The notes below the pieces were generated by a model. The model searched no databases. It saw only the letters and a list, made by a program, of their open reading frames with translations, and had not been told where the DNA came from. The translations under genes were made by a program, and so were the position numbers. Positions 1 to 6,349 of a DNA stretch of 8,055 bases are shown here, in pieces. The stretch is from positions 1-8,055 of the forward strand of contig CAKUCT010000079.1 in the NCBI GenBank assembly GCA_934643765.1, in the 5' to 3' direction. The first letter of the stretch is position 1, and the number at the start of each line of letters is the position of its first letter. Origin of the DNA: an uncultured Oscillospiraceae bacterium (GTDB lineage: Bacteria; Bacillota; Clostridia; Oscillospirales; Oscillospiraceae).

Positions 1-2859
1 GACAAGGGCACCGGCCACACGGCAGTCAGCAAGAGCATCGGCATCATCACCGGCAACGCGAACATCCTGACGCTGAAGAGCGGCAACACCACGATTGCCA
101 AGACTGGCGATACGGACGCAAGCTACGGCGTGGCTCTGGAAGACGGTACGCTGAAGGTAACGGCAGTTGCCAGCGCCTCTTCGATGGGCAATGTTTCCAA
201 CACCCGTTGGAGTTCTGAGGATTCCTCTGTTGCCGTTGTCAGCGGCTACAACGCGGGCACCGCAACGTTCACGCTTCTCGGCGCGGGTACAACTAAAATC
301 ACGGGCACGCTCAATGGCGTCAGCGCTTCTTTTGAGCTGCAGGTCATCAGCAACATCACTGCAGTCAAGATCAGAGACTATGATACGGACGACGTTCTGA
401 GCGTTGAGGAAATTGGCGTCAATAAAACGTTGTCCATGATGGCAGCTGTCACACCTTACAAGAACCAGGGCAGCGCAGCGTTTGCTGTCTGGTCCACGTC
501 TAATGCGGATATTGTCGACTTTGAGGAACCCACCAAAGACGACATGTACAAGGACAGCAATGGAAAATGGCATTACCTTTGGTCTATTGACCCAGATACG
601 GGCGACGCCACCGGCGAGACGGTCCGCGTGATTGCCAAGGCCGCCGGCCGCGCAACCATCTCCGTGAAGATCGGCAGCAAGACCTATGCTTCTGTTGAGA
701 TTCGCGTCAACAAGGCCGCAACGTCTTACACCATTGTTGAGATTCCTGTCAGCGATTTGACGGCCACCGTCCGCAGAGGCACGAAGGCCGAGGTCGTTGC
801 CCGCATGAATGCCAACTCGATGTACAAGCAGATTGTTGGTACCTATCAGGATGCCAACGGCAGAAAGAGCAATATCTACATCCCCGTGGAATGGGTTTCT
901 GCGGAAATTAACGGCGATACCGCAAAGGTTCGCGGCCAGGCCATGACCAGCGACGGCGAGCGTGATTTCACTTATGCGTCCGGTGTCAGCACGACCGTTA
1001 CCGCAACGGTCAGTCTGACCGATGAGGCGGTTGTCACGAACGTTGAGGTTACCGCCAACAAGACGGTTGCCGTTGAAAACGACACCATCCGTCTGACGGC
1101 CAACGCAACCGTCGAGCCGTCCAACGCAGACATCAAGTATCAGTGGTATGCCAACGGCAAGGCCATCACCGGCGCAACCGGCAGCACCGCTACCTACACG
1201 ATTCCGAAGGCATCCGTCGACAGCTCCACGGAGTACCGCTTCACCTGCGAAGTGACGGCCTCCAACAAGGGCACGAGCAGCAGCGCGGAGTCCAAGGCTG
1301 TAACCGTCTCTGTCTCCAGAGACTACACCGTGAGCATTACGCTCGACAAGACCAATAGCACCTATACCATCGGCGACAAGCCCAAGGCGACGGCAACGCT
1401 GTACTACAAGGGCAGCGCCGTGTCCAACACCTCCTTCTCCTGGCAGCTGCTTGACACGGGCGACAACACCCTGAGCTCCAACATCGCCACCATCTCCGGC
1501 AGCGGCAACAGCGCGACCGTGACCACCAAGGGCACGAAGTCCGCAAACGGCGAGAAGATCACCATCCGCGCCTCCATCGCCTACAAAGAGTACACCTACT
1601 CCAGCAGCGTGACCATCAATGTCAATCCGGCGGCGGCCGCTGACATCAAGCAGTCCGTTGGTTCCGGCGCTGCCATCAAGGCAAGCTCCATCACGAACGC
1701 TGTGACGACGGTCGCGGGCTCCAGCGCATCGGTCTCCTACATCGTGTTCGATACCCCGAGAAGCTGCACGCTCTATAAGTCCTCCAGCTCCACGACCACC
1801 ATCGGCGACACGAAGTGCTATGTCTCGACGAGCTCTTCTTCCAGCCAGAAGCTCTCTGACGTCTATGTCAAGACTTCTTCCACGAGCGCTTCCGTCAGCT
1901 ATACAGCTTATGATTCCGACGGCTACGTTCTGGCAGTTGGCACGGTGAAGTTCGATACCAACGAAACCAGCACCTCTGTCACTTCCTCCGGCGCAACGAT
2001 GAAGACTTCCGGCGCTGTCGATCAGATTGTCTCTGAGTACGCAAACGTCTCCTACGTGAAGTTCGATCTGCCGAAGGCCAGCGATGGCAAGCTCTATTAC
2101 AACTACACCACCATCGCGAAGTATGACCGCGAGGTCAAGGACACCGATAAGTTCTACATCGATGCCAGCAGCTCGCAGGACGATGTCGAGAAGGTCTACT
2201 TCGTGCCGGTCTGCGGCGTGAAGGGCACGGTCTCCATCGGCTACACCGCCTACTCTTCGTCCAACACTGATCTCGGCGACGGCACGATCAAGCTGACGGT
2301 CAAGCAGAAGACGGTCTCCGACAAGTTCACCGATATCACCTACAACAACACCGGCTACTGGGCAGCAGACTCCATCGACTTCATGGCCGACAACAGCCTG
2401 TTCAACGGCGCAACCCGTACCCAGTTCTCCCCGAACACGTCCATGACGCGTGCAATGCTCGTGACGGTTCTGTACCGTGCGGCAGGCGAGCCCTCGGTCT
2501 CCGGCGTCACGAACCCGTTCAAGGATATCAAGAACGACTATTATTACAACGCCGTTCTGTGGGCCTATAAGAACAACGTTGTCACCGGCACGAGCGCTAC
2601 CACGTTCAGCCCCGACGCCAACGTCACCCGTGAGCAGATCGCAACGATCCTCTACCGCTACATGGGCAGCCCCACGGCCACCGGCTCTCTGACCGGCTAC
2701 TCCGACAGAGCGCAGATCAGCTCCTACGCCACCACCGCGATGCAGTGGGCCATCGGCAAGGGCTACATCACCGGCATGACCGCCACCACGCTGCAGCCCA
2801 CCGGCAACGCAACGCGCGCACAGGTCGCCGTTATGCTCCACCGCTTCCTGACCAAGTAA
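1..2859 (+). CDS. SLH-domain surface protein with Ig-like domains (5'-truncated by window)
   Basis: The reading frame is open from base 1 with no stop, so the true start lies upstream; the GTG at 130 is not a credible start because coding sequence continues before it. 952 residues are visible. From the N-terminal edge there are consecutive beta-rich Ig-like segments (BIG2-like around residues 44-118 and 119-240, a further one to about 345, an Ig-like unit with a YQWYANGK core near residue 380, and another to about 540). Two tandem repeats of about 108 residues follow, then three SLH domains at roughly 774-828, 838-892 and 899-952, with typical features such as FSPN/MTRA, FSPD/VTREQ and LQPT/ATRAQ. 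SLH triplets bind secondary cell-wall polymer in the Gram-positive wall, so the protein is expected on the cell surface, as an S-layer component, adhesin or wall-anchored scaffold. No catalytic domain is visible. It ends with TAA just before a strong terminator and is the last gene of its transcript. The ligand is unknown. Confidence 0.92.
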   Translation, partial: DKGTGHTAVSKSIGIITGNANILTLKSGNTTIAKTGDTDASYGVALEDGTLKVTAVASASSMGNVSNTRWSSEDSSVAVVSGYNAGTATFTLLGAGTTKITGTLNGVSASFELQVISNITAVKIRDYDTDDVLSVEEIGVNKTLSMMAAVTPYKNQGSAAFAVWSTSNADIVDFEEPTKDDMYKDSNGKWHYLWSIDPDTGDATGETVRVIAKAAGRATISVKIGSKTYASVEIRVNKAATSYTIVEIPVSDLTATVRRGTKAEVVARMNANSMYKQIVGTYQDANGRKSNIYIPVEWVSAEINGDTAKVRGQAMTSDGERDFTYASGVSTTVTATVSLTDEAVVTNVEVTANKTVAVENDTIRLTANATVEPSNADIKYQWYANGKAITGATGSTATYTIPKASVDSSTEYRFTCEVTASNKGTSSSAESKAVTVSVSRDYTVSITLDKTNSTYTIGDKPKATATLYYKGSAVSNTSFSWQLLDTGDNTLSSNIATISGSGNSATVTTKGTKSANGEKITIRASIAYKEYTYSSSVTINVNPAAAADIKQSVGSGAAIKASSITNAVTTVAGSSASVSYIVFDTPRSCTLYKSSSSTTTIGDTKCYVSTSSSSSQKLSDVYVKTSSTSASVSYTAYDSDGYVLAVGTVKFDTNETSTSVTSSGATMKTSGAVDQIVSEYANVSYVKFDLPKASDGKLYYNYTTIAKYDREVKDTDKFYIDASSSQDDVEKVYFVPVCGVKGTVSIGYTAYSSSNTDLGDGTIKLTVKQKTVSDKFTDITYNNTGYWAADSIDFMADNSLFNGATRTQFSPNTSMTRAMLVTVLYRAAGEPSVSGVTNPFKDIKNDYYYNAVLWAYKNNVVTGTSATTFSPDANVTREQIATILYRYMGSPTATGSLTGYSDRAQISSYATTAMQWAIGKGYITGMTATTLQPTGNATRAQVAVMLHRFLTK
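1666..2310 (+). repeat. Tandem ~108-residue protein repeat (two units) inside the SLH protein
   Basis: Two head-to-tail units lie between the last Ig-like domain and the SLH region. Unit 1 starts at 1666 (GAAIKASS) and unit 2 at 1990 (GATMKTSG), a period of 324 bases. Shared landmarks are VSYIVFD and VSYVKFD near the middle and a conserved end, SVSYTAYDSDG with GTVKF versus SIGYTAYSSSN with GTIKL. Unit 2 is about six residues longer internally. The match is clear in protein but diverged in DNA, so this is an old domain duplication rather than a recent copy. It is probably a beta-sandwich stalk module that spaces the Ig-like region from the wall-binding SLH domains; that role is inference. Confidence 0.7.
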
Positions 2860-2889
2860 GTTAAGAGCAGAATCAGAAACATAAAACGC

Positions 2890-2927
2890 AGCCCGGCCCC
2901 GGAATTTCCGGGGCCGGGCTATTTTAT
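2890..2927 (+). terminator. Intrinsic terminator after the SLH protein gene
   Basis: A perfect 13-bp GC-rich stem (left arm 2890-2902, loop AATTT, right arm 2908-2920) is followed by ATTTTAT. The A-rich ATAAAA at 2881-2886 mirrors the TTTTAT tail, so the element could stop transcription from either direction. It lies 30 bases after the stop codon and separates the surface-protein transcript from the sensor operon. Confidence 0.9.
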
Positions 2928-2970
2928 GTGCAGCCGGGACGGCAAGGGGTGCTGGGGCGGCAAATCCTGC

Positions 2971-2999
2971 TTGAAAAAACGTGCGGTTTTGCATATAAT
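2971..2999 (+). promoter_or_regulatory. Sigma-A type promoter of the binding-protein/kinase operon
   Basis: TTGAAA at 2971-2976 and TATAAT at 2994-2999 are separated by exactly 17 bases, a near-consensus housekeeping promoter. Transcription would start near 3006, giving a leader of about 75 bases before the ATG at 3081. It is the only good promoter found ahead of the overlapping gene pair, so both genes are probably transcribed from here. Confidence 0.8.
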
Positions 3000-3067
3000 G
3001 AGACTGAATTTTAACGGTTTTTTCACACAAGGCGCGGCGTGGAACCGCCTGGCGATTGCGGCGATAT

Positions 3068-3073
3068 GAGGAG
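3068..3073 (+). promoter_or_regulatory. Ribosome binding site fixing the lipoprotein start at 3081
   Basis: GAGGAG lies 7 bases before the ATG at 3081. The alternative in-frame GTG at 3039 and ATG at 3066 have no comparable site and would add charged residues ahead of the signal peptide. The 3081 start is therefore preferred. Confidence 0.8.
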
Positions 3074-3080
3074 ACAATTT

Positions 3081-3929
3081 ATGCGAAAGGAAACAAGGAC
3101 GGTACGGGCGGCAGCCTTCCGGGTTCAATATATGGCGTTGCTGCTGGCAGCGCTTTTGCTGGCGGTGATACTTTCCGGCTGCAGCGGCAAAGACACGGCC
3201 GAGACTGCGCCGAATAAGGTCAAGCCGGTTATTACCGTCGGGTGCGACGACTATCCGCCGTTTTCCTATGTGGATGTGGACGGAAACCTGACTGGAATTG
3301 ACATTGAACTTGCGACGGAAGCGTTTGGAAGAATGGGATATCACCCCAGATTTACGATCATTAACTGGGAGGAGAAAAAAGAACTTCTGCATAATGGAGA
3401 CATTGATTGCATCTGGAGTAGCTTTACGATGGACGGCCGTGAAGAGGAATATAACTGGGCTGGACCATATATGAAAAGCCTTCAGGTGGTTGCAGTTAAT
3501 GCGGGCAGCGATATTTATACGCTGCAGGATCTGGCGGGCAAAACCGTTGCGGTTCAATCCACAACAAAACCGGAGGATATTCTGAGAAGCCATGCAGAGA
3601 ATTTGCCACAGCTGAGAAGGGTCATTTCTGTGCAGAAACGTGATCTCATCTTTATGCTTTTGAGCAAAGGCTATGTCGACGCCATTGCCGCGCACGCTAC
3701 TGCGGTGGAACAATTTATGTCAGATTGCGATTTGGAGTTCCGGATTTTGGATGAGCCTTTGCTGACGGTGAATCTGGGAACGGCGTTTGATATTGACGAT
3801 ACGCGAGGGCTTAACACAGAATTGACAAAGGTACTGCAGCAAATGCGTGCCGACGGAACAATCCGTGAAATAATCAGCAAATATTTGTCGGACGCAGACA
3901 GATATCTGGGAGAAGAAAATGAAAAATAA
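3081..3929 (+). CDS. Solute-binding lipoprotein, SBP_bac_3 family, paired with a sensor kinase
   Basis: The product is 282 residues. A basic N-terminus, a hydrophobic stretch at about 18-31 and the lipobox LSGC (Cys34) mark a lipoprotein signal peptide, so the mature protein is lipid-anchored on the outer face of the membrane. Residues 50-275 resemble a type 3 periplasmic-binding domain: ITVGCDDYPPFSY at 51-63 and GIDIELA at 72-78 form the first strand and helix, a conserved Arg (R120) follows SSFTMDG, and LAGKTVAVQSTT at 151-162 starts the second lobe. In amino-acid-binding relatives such as HisJ the Arg contacts the ligand carboxylate. The second-lobe Asp that contacts the amino group appears to be His205 here. 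No ABC permease or ATPase follows; the gene overlaps the downstream hybrid kinase by 11 bases. It is therefore more likely a sensing component than a transporter subunit. Family assignment is firm; ligand and signalling role are inferred. Confidence 0.88.
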   Translation: MRKETRTVRAAAFRVQYMALLLAALLLAVILSGCSGKDTAETAPNKVKPVITVGCDDYPPFSYVDVDGNLTGIDIELATEAFGRMGYHPRFTIINWEEKKELLHNGDIDCIWSSFTMDGREEEYNWAGPYMKSLQVVAVNAGSDIYTLQDLAGKTVAVQSTTKPEDILRSHAENLPQLRRVISVQKRDLIFMLLSKGYVDAIAAHATAVEQFMSDCDLEFRILDEPLLTVNLGTAFDIDDTRGLNTELTKVLQQMRADGTIREIISKYLSDADRYLGEENEK

Positions 3930-6123
3930 AAAACACGCATTTCAATGGAAATGGATCCTTCCATTTGAGATTTTGTTTGGCGTGGCGCTGTTGGCGGTTG
4001 TGTTTGTGGTTGCGTCTAACGCAGATATCTCATCTGCAGAAGCGCAGCTGACAACCACGGTTGAGTATATGAAGAAACAGTGCAACGAAAGTCAGATGCG
4101 CGATCTGGCATCTGAGGCCAAGAGTTTGCTGCGCGTGACGCAAAGCGCGGAGCAGGTCAAACTGCGATTGGAGTATGAGGGCGGCGCTGATGAGGCGCAG
4201 CTCCAGACCTTGGTGGCAGACACCTATTTGGATGGCATTGTGCTGCTTGATGAGAGCGGGAACATTGCAGCGTGTGTAGATAAGACGGGAATTGAGGTAG
4301 AAGCGCTTCTTGTGCGCGTGGATGAAGCGGCGTTAATGGACTGCATGGTTTTTGGGGAAAAGACATACGCGGTACGGCTGACCAATGATGACGAGTCGTA
4401 TATTGATTTGGCCGCGGTTGGCAGAGCAGATGAACCCGGAATTATAATTGGTTACTATTGTACATCCACGGAATATGCGCAGAAGTTCAACAATTCAATC
4501 CTGTCATTGGTCAGCGGGTATTCTTTGGCGCACGATGGTACGGTTGTTATCAGCAGCGGCAACCGAATCGTTGCGTCAAATAACGAAGCACTGGTTGGAA
4601 CAAATACCGAGGACGTCACAATTCTCCGCTATATTATGGAGCGGGGAGCAAGGAAAAAGCTGGTGCATACGAAGGAGAAACGTTTTGCGGCGGCACGCAG
4701 CTTTGGACTGATGGACAAAAGTCAGAACTATTATATATATGCCTACATGACGGAGCGTAATGTTTTTGCGACGACACCGAGTAGCATGCTATACGTACTG
4801 GCTATTTATATGCTGTTGCTTGCGGTGCGACATATGCTGCTGTGGCGGACAGAGCAAAGCTATGAACGAAGGCAGGTTGTCATACAGAAGGAATATACGG
4901 AGAAGTTGGAGGCCAAGAATCGGGAACTGAAAAAAACTGCGCAGCAGGCAGAGAAGGCAAACGCGGCCAAGAGCAACTTCCTTTCGCGCATGTCGCACGA
5001 CATCCGCACGCCGCTTAACGGCATTGTAGGCCTTCTGAAGATTGACGAGGCGCATTTTGACGACAAGGAACTGATCCGGGCTAACCATGAGAAGATGCTC
5101 GTTTCTGCGGATCATTTGCTGTCTCTTATCAATGATGTGCTGCAGATGAGCAAGCTTGAGGACGGGAACACCGTGCTGACACACGAGTATATCAGCCTGG
5201 CAGATCTGACGCGTGATATTGTGACGATTATTGTTGGCCGCGCGGTGGAAGCAGGACTGGAGTGGGATTATGAAAAGGGAAAGTCTGTGATTCCATATCC
5301 TTATGTCTACGGTAGCCCTGTGCACCTGCGGCAGATTTTTCTGAACATCTACGGAAACTGCATCAAATATAATCGTCCGAGCGGCAAGATCACGACGATT
5401 GTCGATTCCCTGGACGACCATGACGGCATCTGCACCTATCGCTGGACGATTACAGACACCGGCATTGGCATGAGCGCAGAATTTTTGGAGCACATCTTTG
5501 ACCCCTTTGCCCAGGAGCGAAACGACGCGCGCAGCGTCTATCAGGGTACGGGTCTTGGCATGGCGATTGTCAAGAATCTGCTTGATCAGATGGGAGGCAG
5601 CATTACCGTCACAAGTCAGGTCGGCGTAGGCTCCAAGTTTGTGATTACCATCCCGTTGGAGATTGCTCCGCCGCCCGATGAAACACGCAAGCAGGCACCG
5701 GCGGAGCGGGGCAGCATCCGCGGACTTCGGCTGCTGCTGGCCGAGGATAATGATCTGAACGCGGAAATTGCGCAGGTTCTGCTGCACGACGAGGGCGCAG
5801 AGGTAACAACCGTGCACGACGGCAAGCAGGTGGTATCTGCCTTTGCGATGAGCGAGCCCGGAACCTTTGATGCCATTCTGATGGACATCATGATGCCGGT
5901 GATGGACGGCCTGACGGCTACGAAGACCATCCGCGCCATGGACAGGCCGGACGCGAAGACAATTCCGATCATCGCCATGACGGCAAACGCCTTTGAAGAG
6001 GACGCGAAAGCCTGCCTGGCGGCGGGCATGAACGCGCACCTGTCAAAGCCGCTGCAGATCAGCCAGGTGGTTTCGGCCATCGCGCAGCTGTGCCGGAAGA
6101 CGGGCGAGGAAGAAGCCCAATAA
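3919..6123 (+). CDS. Transmembrane hybrid sensor histidine kinase with C-terminal receiver
   Basis: The product is 734 residues. Transmembrane segment 1 (about 11-32) and segment 2 (about 287-308) flank a 250-residue extracellular domain. Patterns such as YLDGIVLLDESGNIAA and GTVVISSGNRIVASNN suggest a double Cache/PAS-like sensor. A charged, probably coiled-coil linker (312-350) leads to the HisKA motif SHDIRTPLNG with phospho-acceptor His360. The ATPase domain shows the N box (Asn476, Asn480), DTGIG (Asp513), an F box FDPF and GTGLG (543-547). The receiver (about 603-725) has acidic residues Glu609/Asp610, phospho-acceptor Asp656, Thr688 and Lys710. All catalytic residues are present, so it should autophosphorylate and relay His to Asp. 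There is no Hpt or DNA-binding domain, so the output partner lies elsewhere. The start overlaps the binding-protein gene (ATGAAAAATAA) and has GGGAGA 5 bases upstream, implying coupled translation. The extracellular fold is less certain than the kinase part. Confidence 0.93.
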   Translation: MKNKKHAFQWKWILPFEILFGVALLAVVFVVASNADISSAEAQLTTTVEYMKKQCNESQMRDLASEAKSLLRVTQSAEQVKLRLEYEGGADEAQLQTLVADTYLDGIVLLDESGNIAACVDKTGIEVEALLVRVDEAALMDCMVFGEKTYAVRLTNDDESYIDLAAVGRADEPGIIIGYYCTSTEYAQKFNNSILSLVSGYSLAHDGTVVISSGNRIVASNNEALVGTNTEDVTILRYIMERGARKKLVHTKEKRFAAARSFGLMDKSQNYYIYAYMTERNVFATTPSSMLYVLAIYMLLLAVRHMLLWRTEQSYERRQVVIQKEYTEKLEAKNRELKKTAQQAEKANAAKSNFLSRMSHDIRTPLNGIVGLLKIDEAHFDDKELIRANHEKMLVSADHLLSLINDVLQMSKLEDGNTVLTHEYISLADLTRDIVTIIVGRAVEAGLEWDYEKGKSVIPYPYVYGSPVHLRQIFLNIYGNCIKYNRPSGKITTIVDSLDDHDGICTYRWTITDTGIGMSAEFLEHIFDPFAQERNDARSVYQGTGLGMAIVKNLLDQMGGSITVTSQVGVGSKFVITIPLEIAPPPDETRKQAPAERGSIRGLRLLLAEDNDLNAEIAQVLLHDEGAEVTTVHDGKQVVSAFAMSEPGTFDAILMDIMMPVMDGLTATKTIRAMDRPDAKTIPIIAMTANAFEEDAKACLAAGMNAHLSKPLQISQVVSAIAQLCRKTGEEEAQ

Positions 6124-6130
6124 AAACAAC

Positions 6131-6168
6131 AAGTCCCCTGAAAGCTTTTGCTTCCGGGGGACTTTTTT
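6131..6168 (+). terminator. Intrinsic terminator after the hybrid kinase gene
   Basis: A 15-bp stem (left arm 6131-6145, loop TTTT, right arm 6150-6164) with one G-U wobble and one A-C mismatch runs into a T tract ending at 6168. It begins 8 bases after the kinase stop codon and ends the two-gene operon. Confidence 0.88.
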
Positions 6169-6212
6169 GCGCGCAAAAGGCAGGATTTTTCAGCGGTAAA
6201 CAGGAAGAAGAA

Positions 6213-6335
6213 ATGGAACATCAGGCTGCAAAACAACATGATACAACACAAAATAACAAAATCAGAATAGCGATATCTGAAAAAAGCATTTCCCCGCGGC
6301 AGAGAGCTATGATAAACTGGGAGCAAATAAAATGA
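6213..6335 (+). CDS. Doubtful 40-residue ORF upstream of the dihydrolipoamide dehydrogenase gene
   Basis: An ATG at 6213 with AGGAAG about 5 bases upstream opens a 40-codon frame ending in TGA at 6333-6335. The product would be hydrophilic and rich in Gln, Lys and Asn, with no signal peptide, membrane segment or motif that I recognise. Its stop overlaps an alternative ATG of the next gene as ATGA, an arrangement often seen in coupled translation. Against it, the stretch is AT-rich intergenic DNA with no clear promoter, and a frame of this length can arise by chance. It could be a leader peptide, a small protein or nothing. Confidence 0.2.
   Translation: MEHQAAKQHDTTQNNKIRIAISEKSISPRQRAMINWEQIK
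6308..6313 (+). promoter_or_regulatory. Candidate -10 element for the dihydrolipoamide dehydrogenase gene
   Basis: TATGAT is one mismatch from the -10 consensus and lies 37 bases before the ATG at 6350. No convincing -35 is found at 16-18 bases upstream (AGCATT at the 17-base spacing), so this is either a weak or activator-dependent promoter or a chance match. Because a terminator precedes it, some promoter is needed between 6169 and 6340. Confidence 0.4.
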
Positions 6336-6336
6336 T

Positions 6337-6342
6337 AAGGAG
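6337..6342 (+). promoter_or_regulatory. Ribosome binding site favouring the start at 6350
   Basis: AAGGAG lies 7 bases before the ATG at 6350, which puts the FAD-binding strand close to the N-terminus as usual in the family. A second in-frame ATG at 6332 also has a usable site (GGGAG at 6319-6323, 8 bases away) and would add MIRSIS, so the start is likely but not settled. Confidence 0.65.
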
Positions 6343-6349
6343 CATATCT

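Noticed and set aside
3039..3080. Extended start (GTG 3039 or ATG 3066) for the binding lipoprotein
   Set aside because: Neither has a good ribosome binding site, and both put acidic and polar residues ahead of the signal peptide; the ATG at 3081 has GAGGAG at ideal spacing.
2919..3713. Antisense open frame (264 codons) across the sensor-operon promoter and binding-protein gene
   Set aside because: It begins inside a well-supported + strand gene and runs through the promoter and into the terminator; no motif supports it.
4789..6039. Long antisense open frame (416 codons) opposite the kinase gene
   Set aside because: It is a shadow of the GC-rich kinase coding sequence: low-complexity His/Arg/Gln-rich translation and no recognisable motif, while the + strand frame shows every kinase motif.
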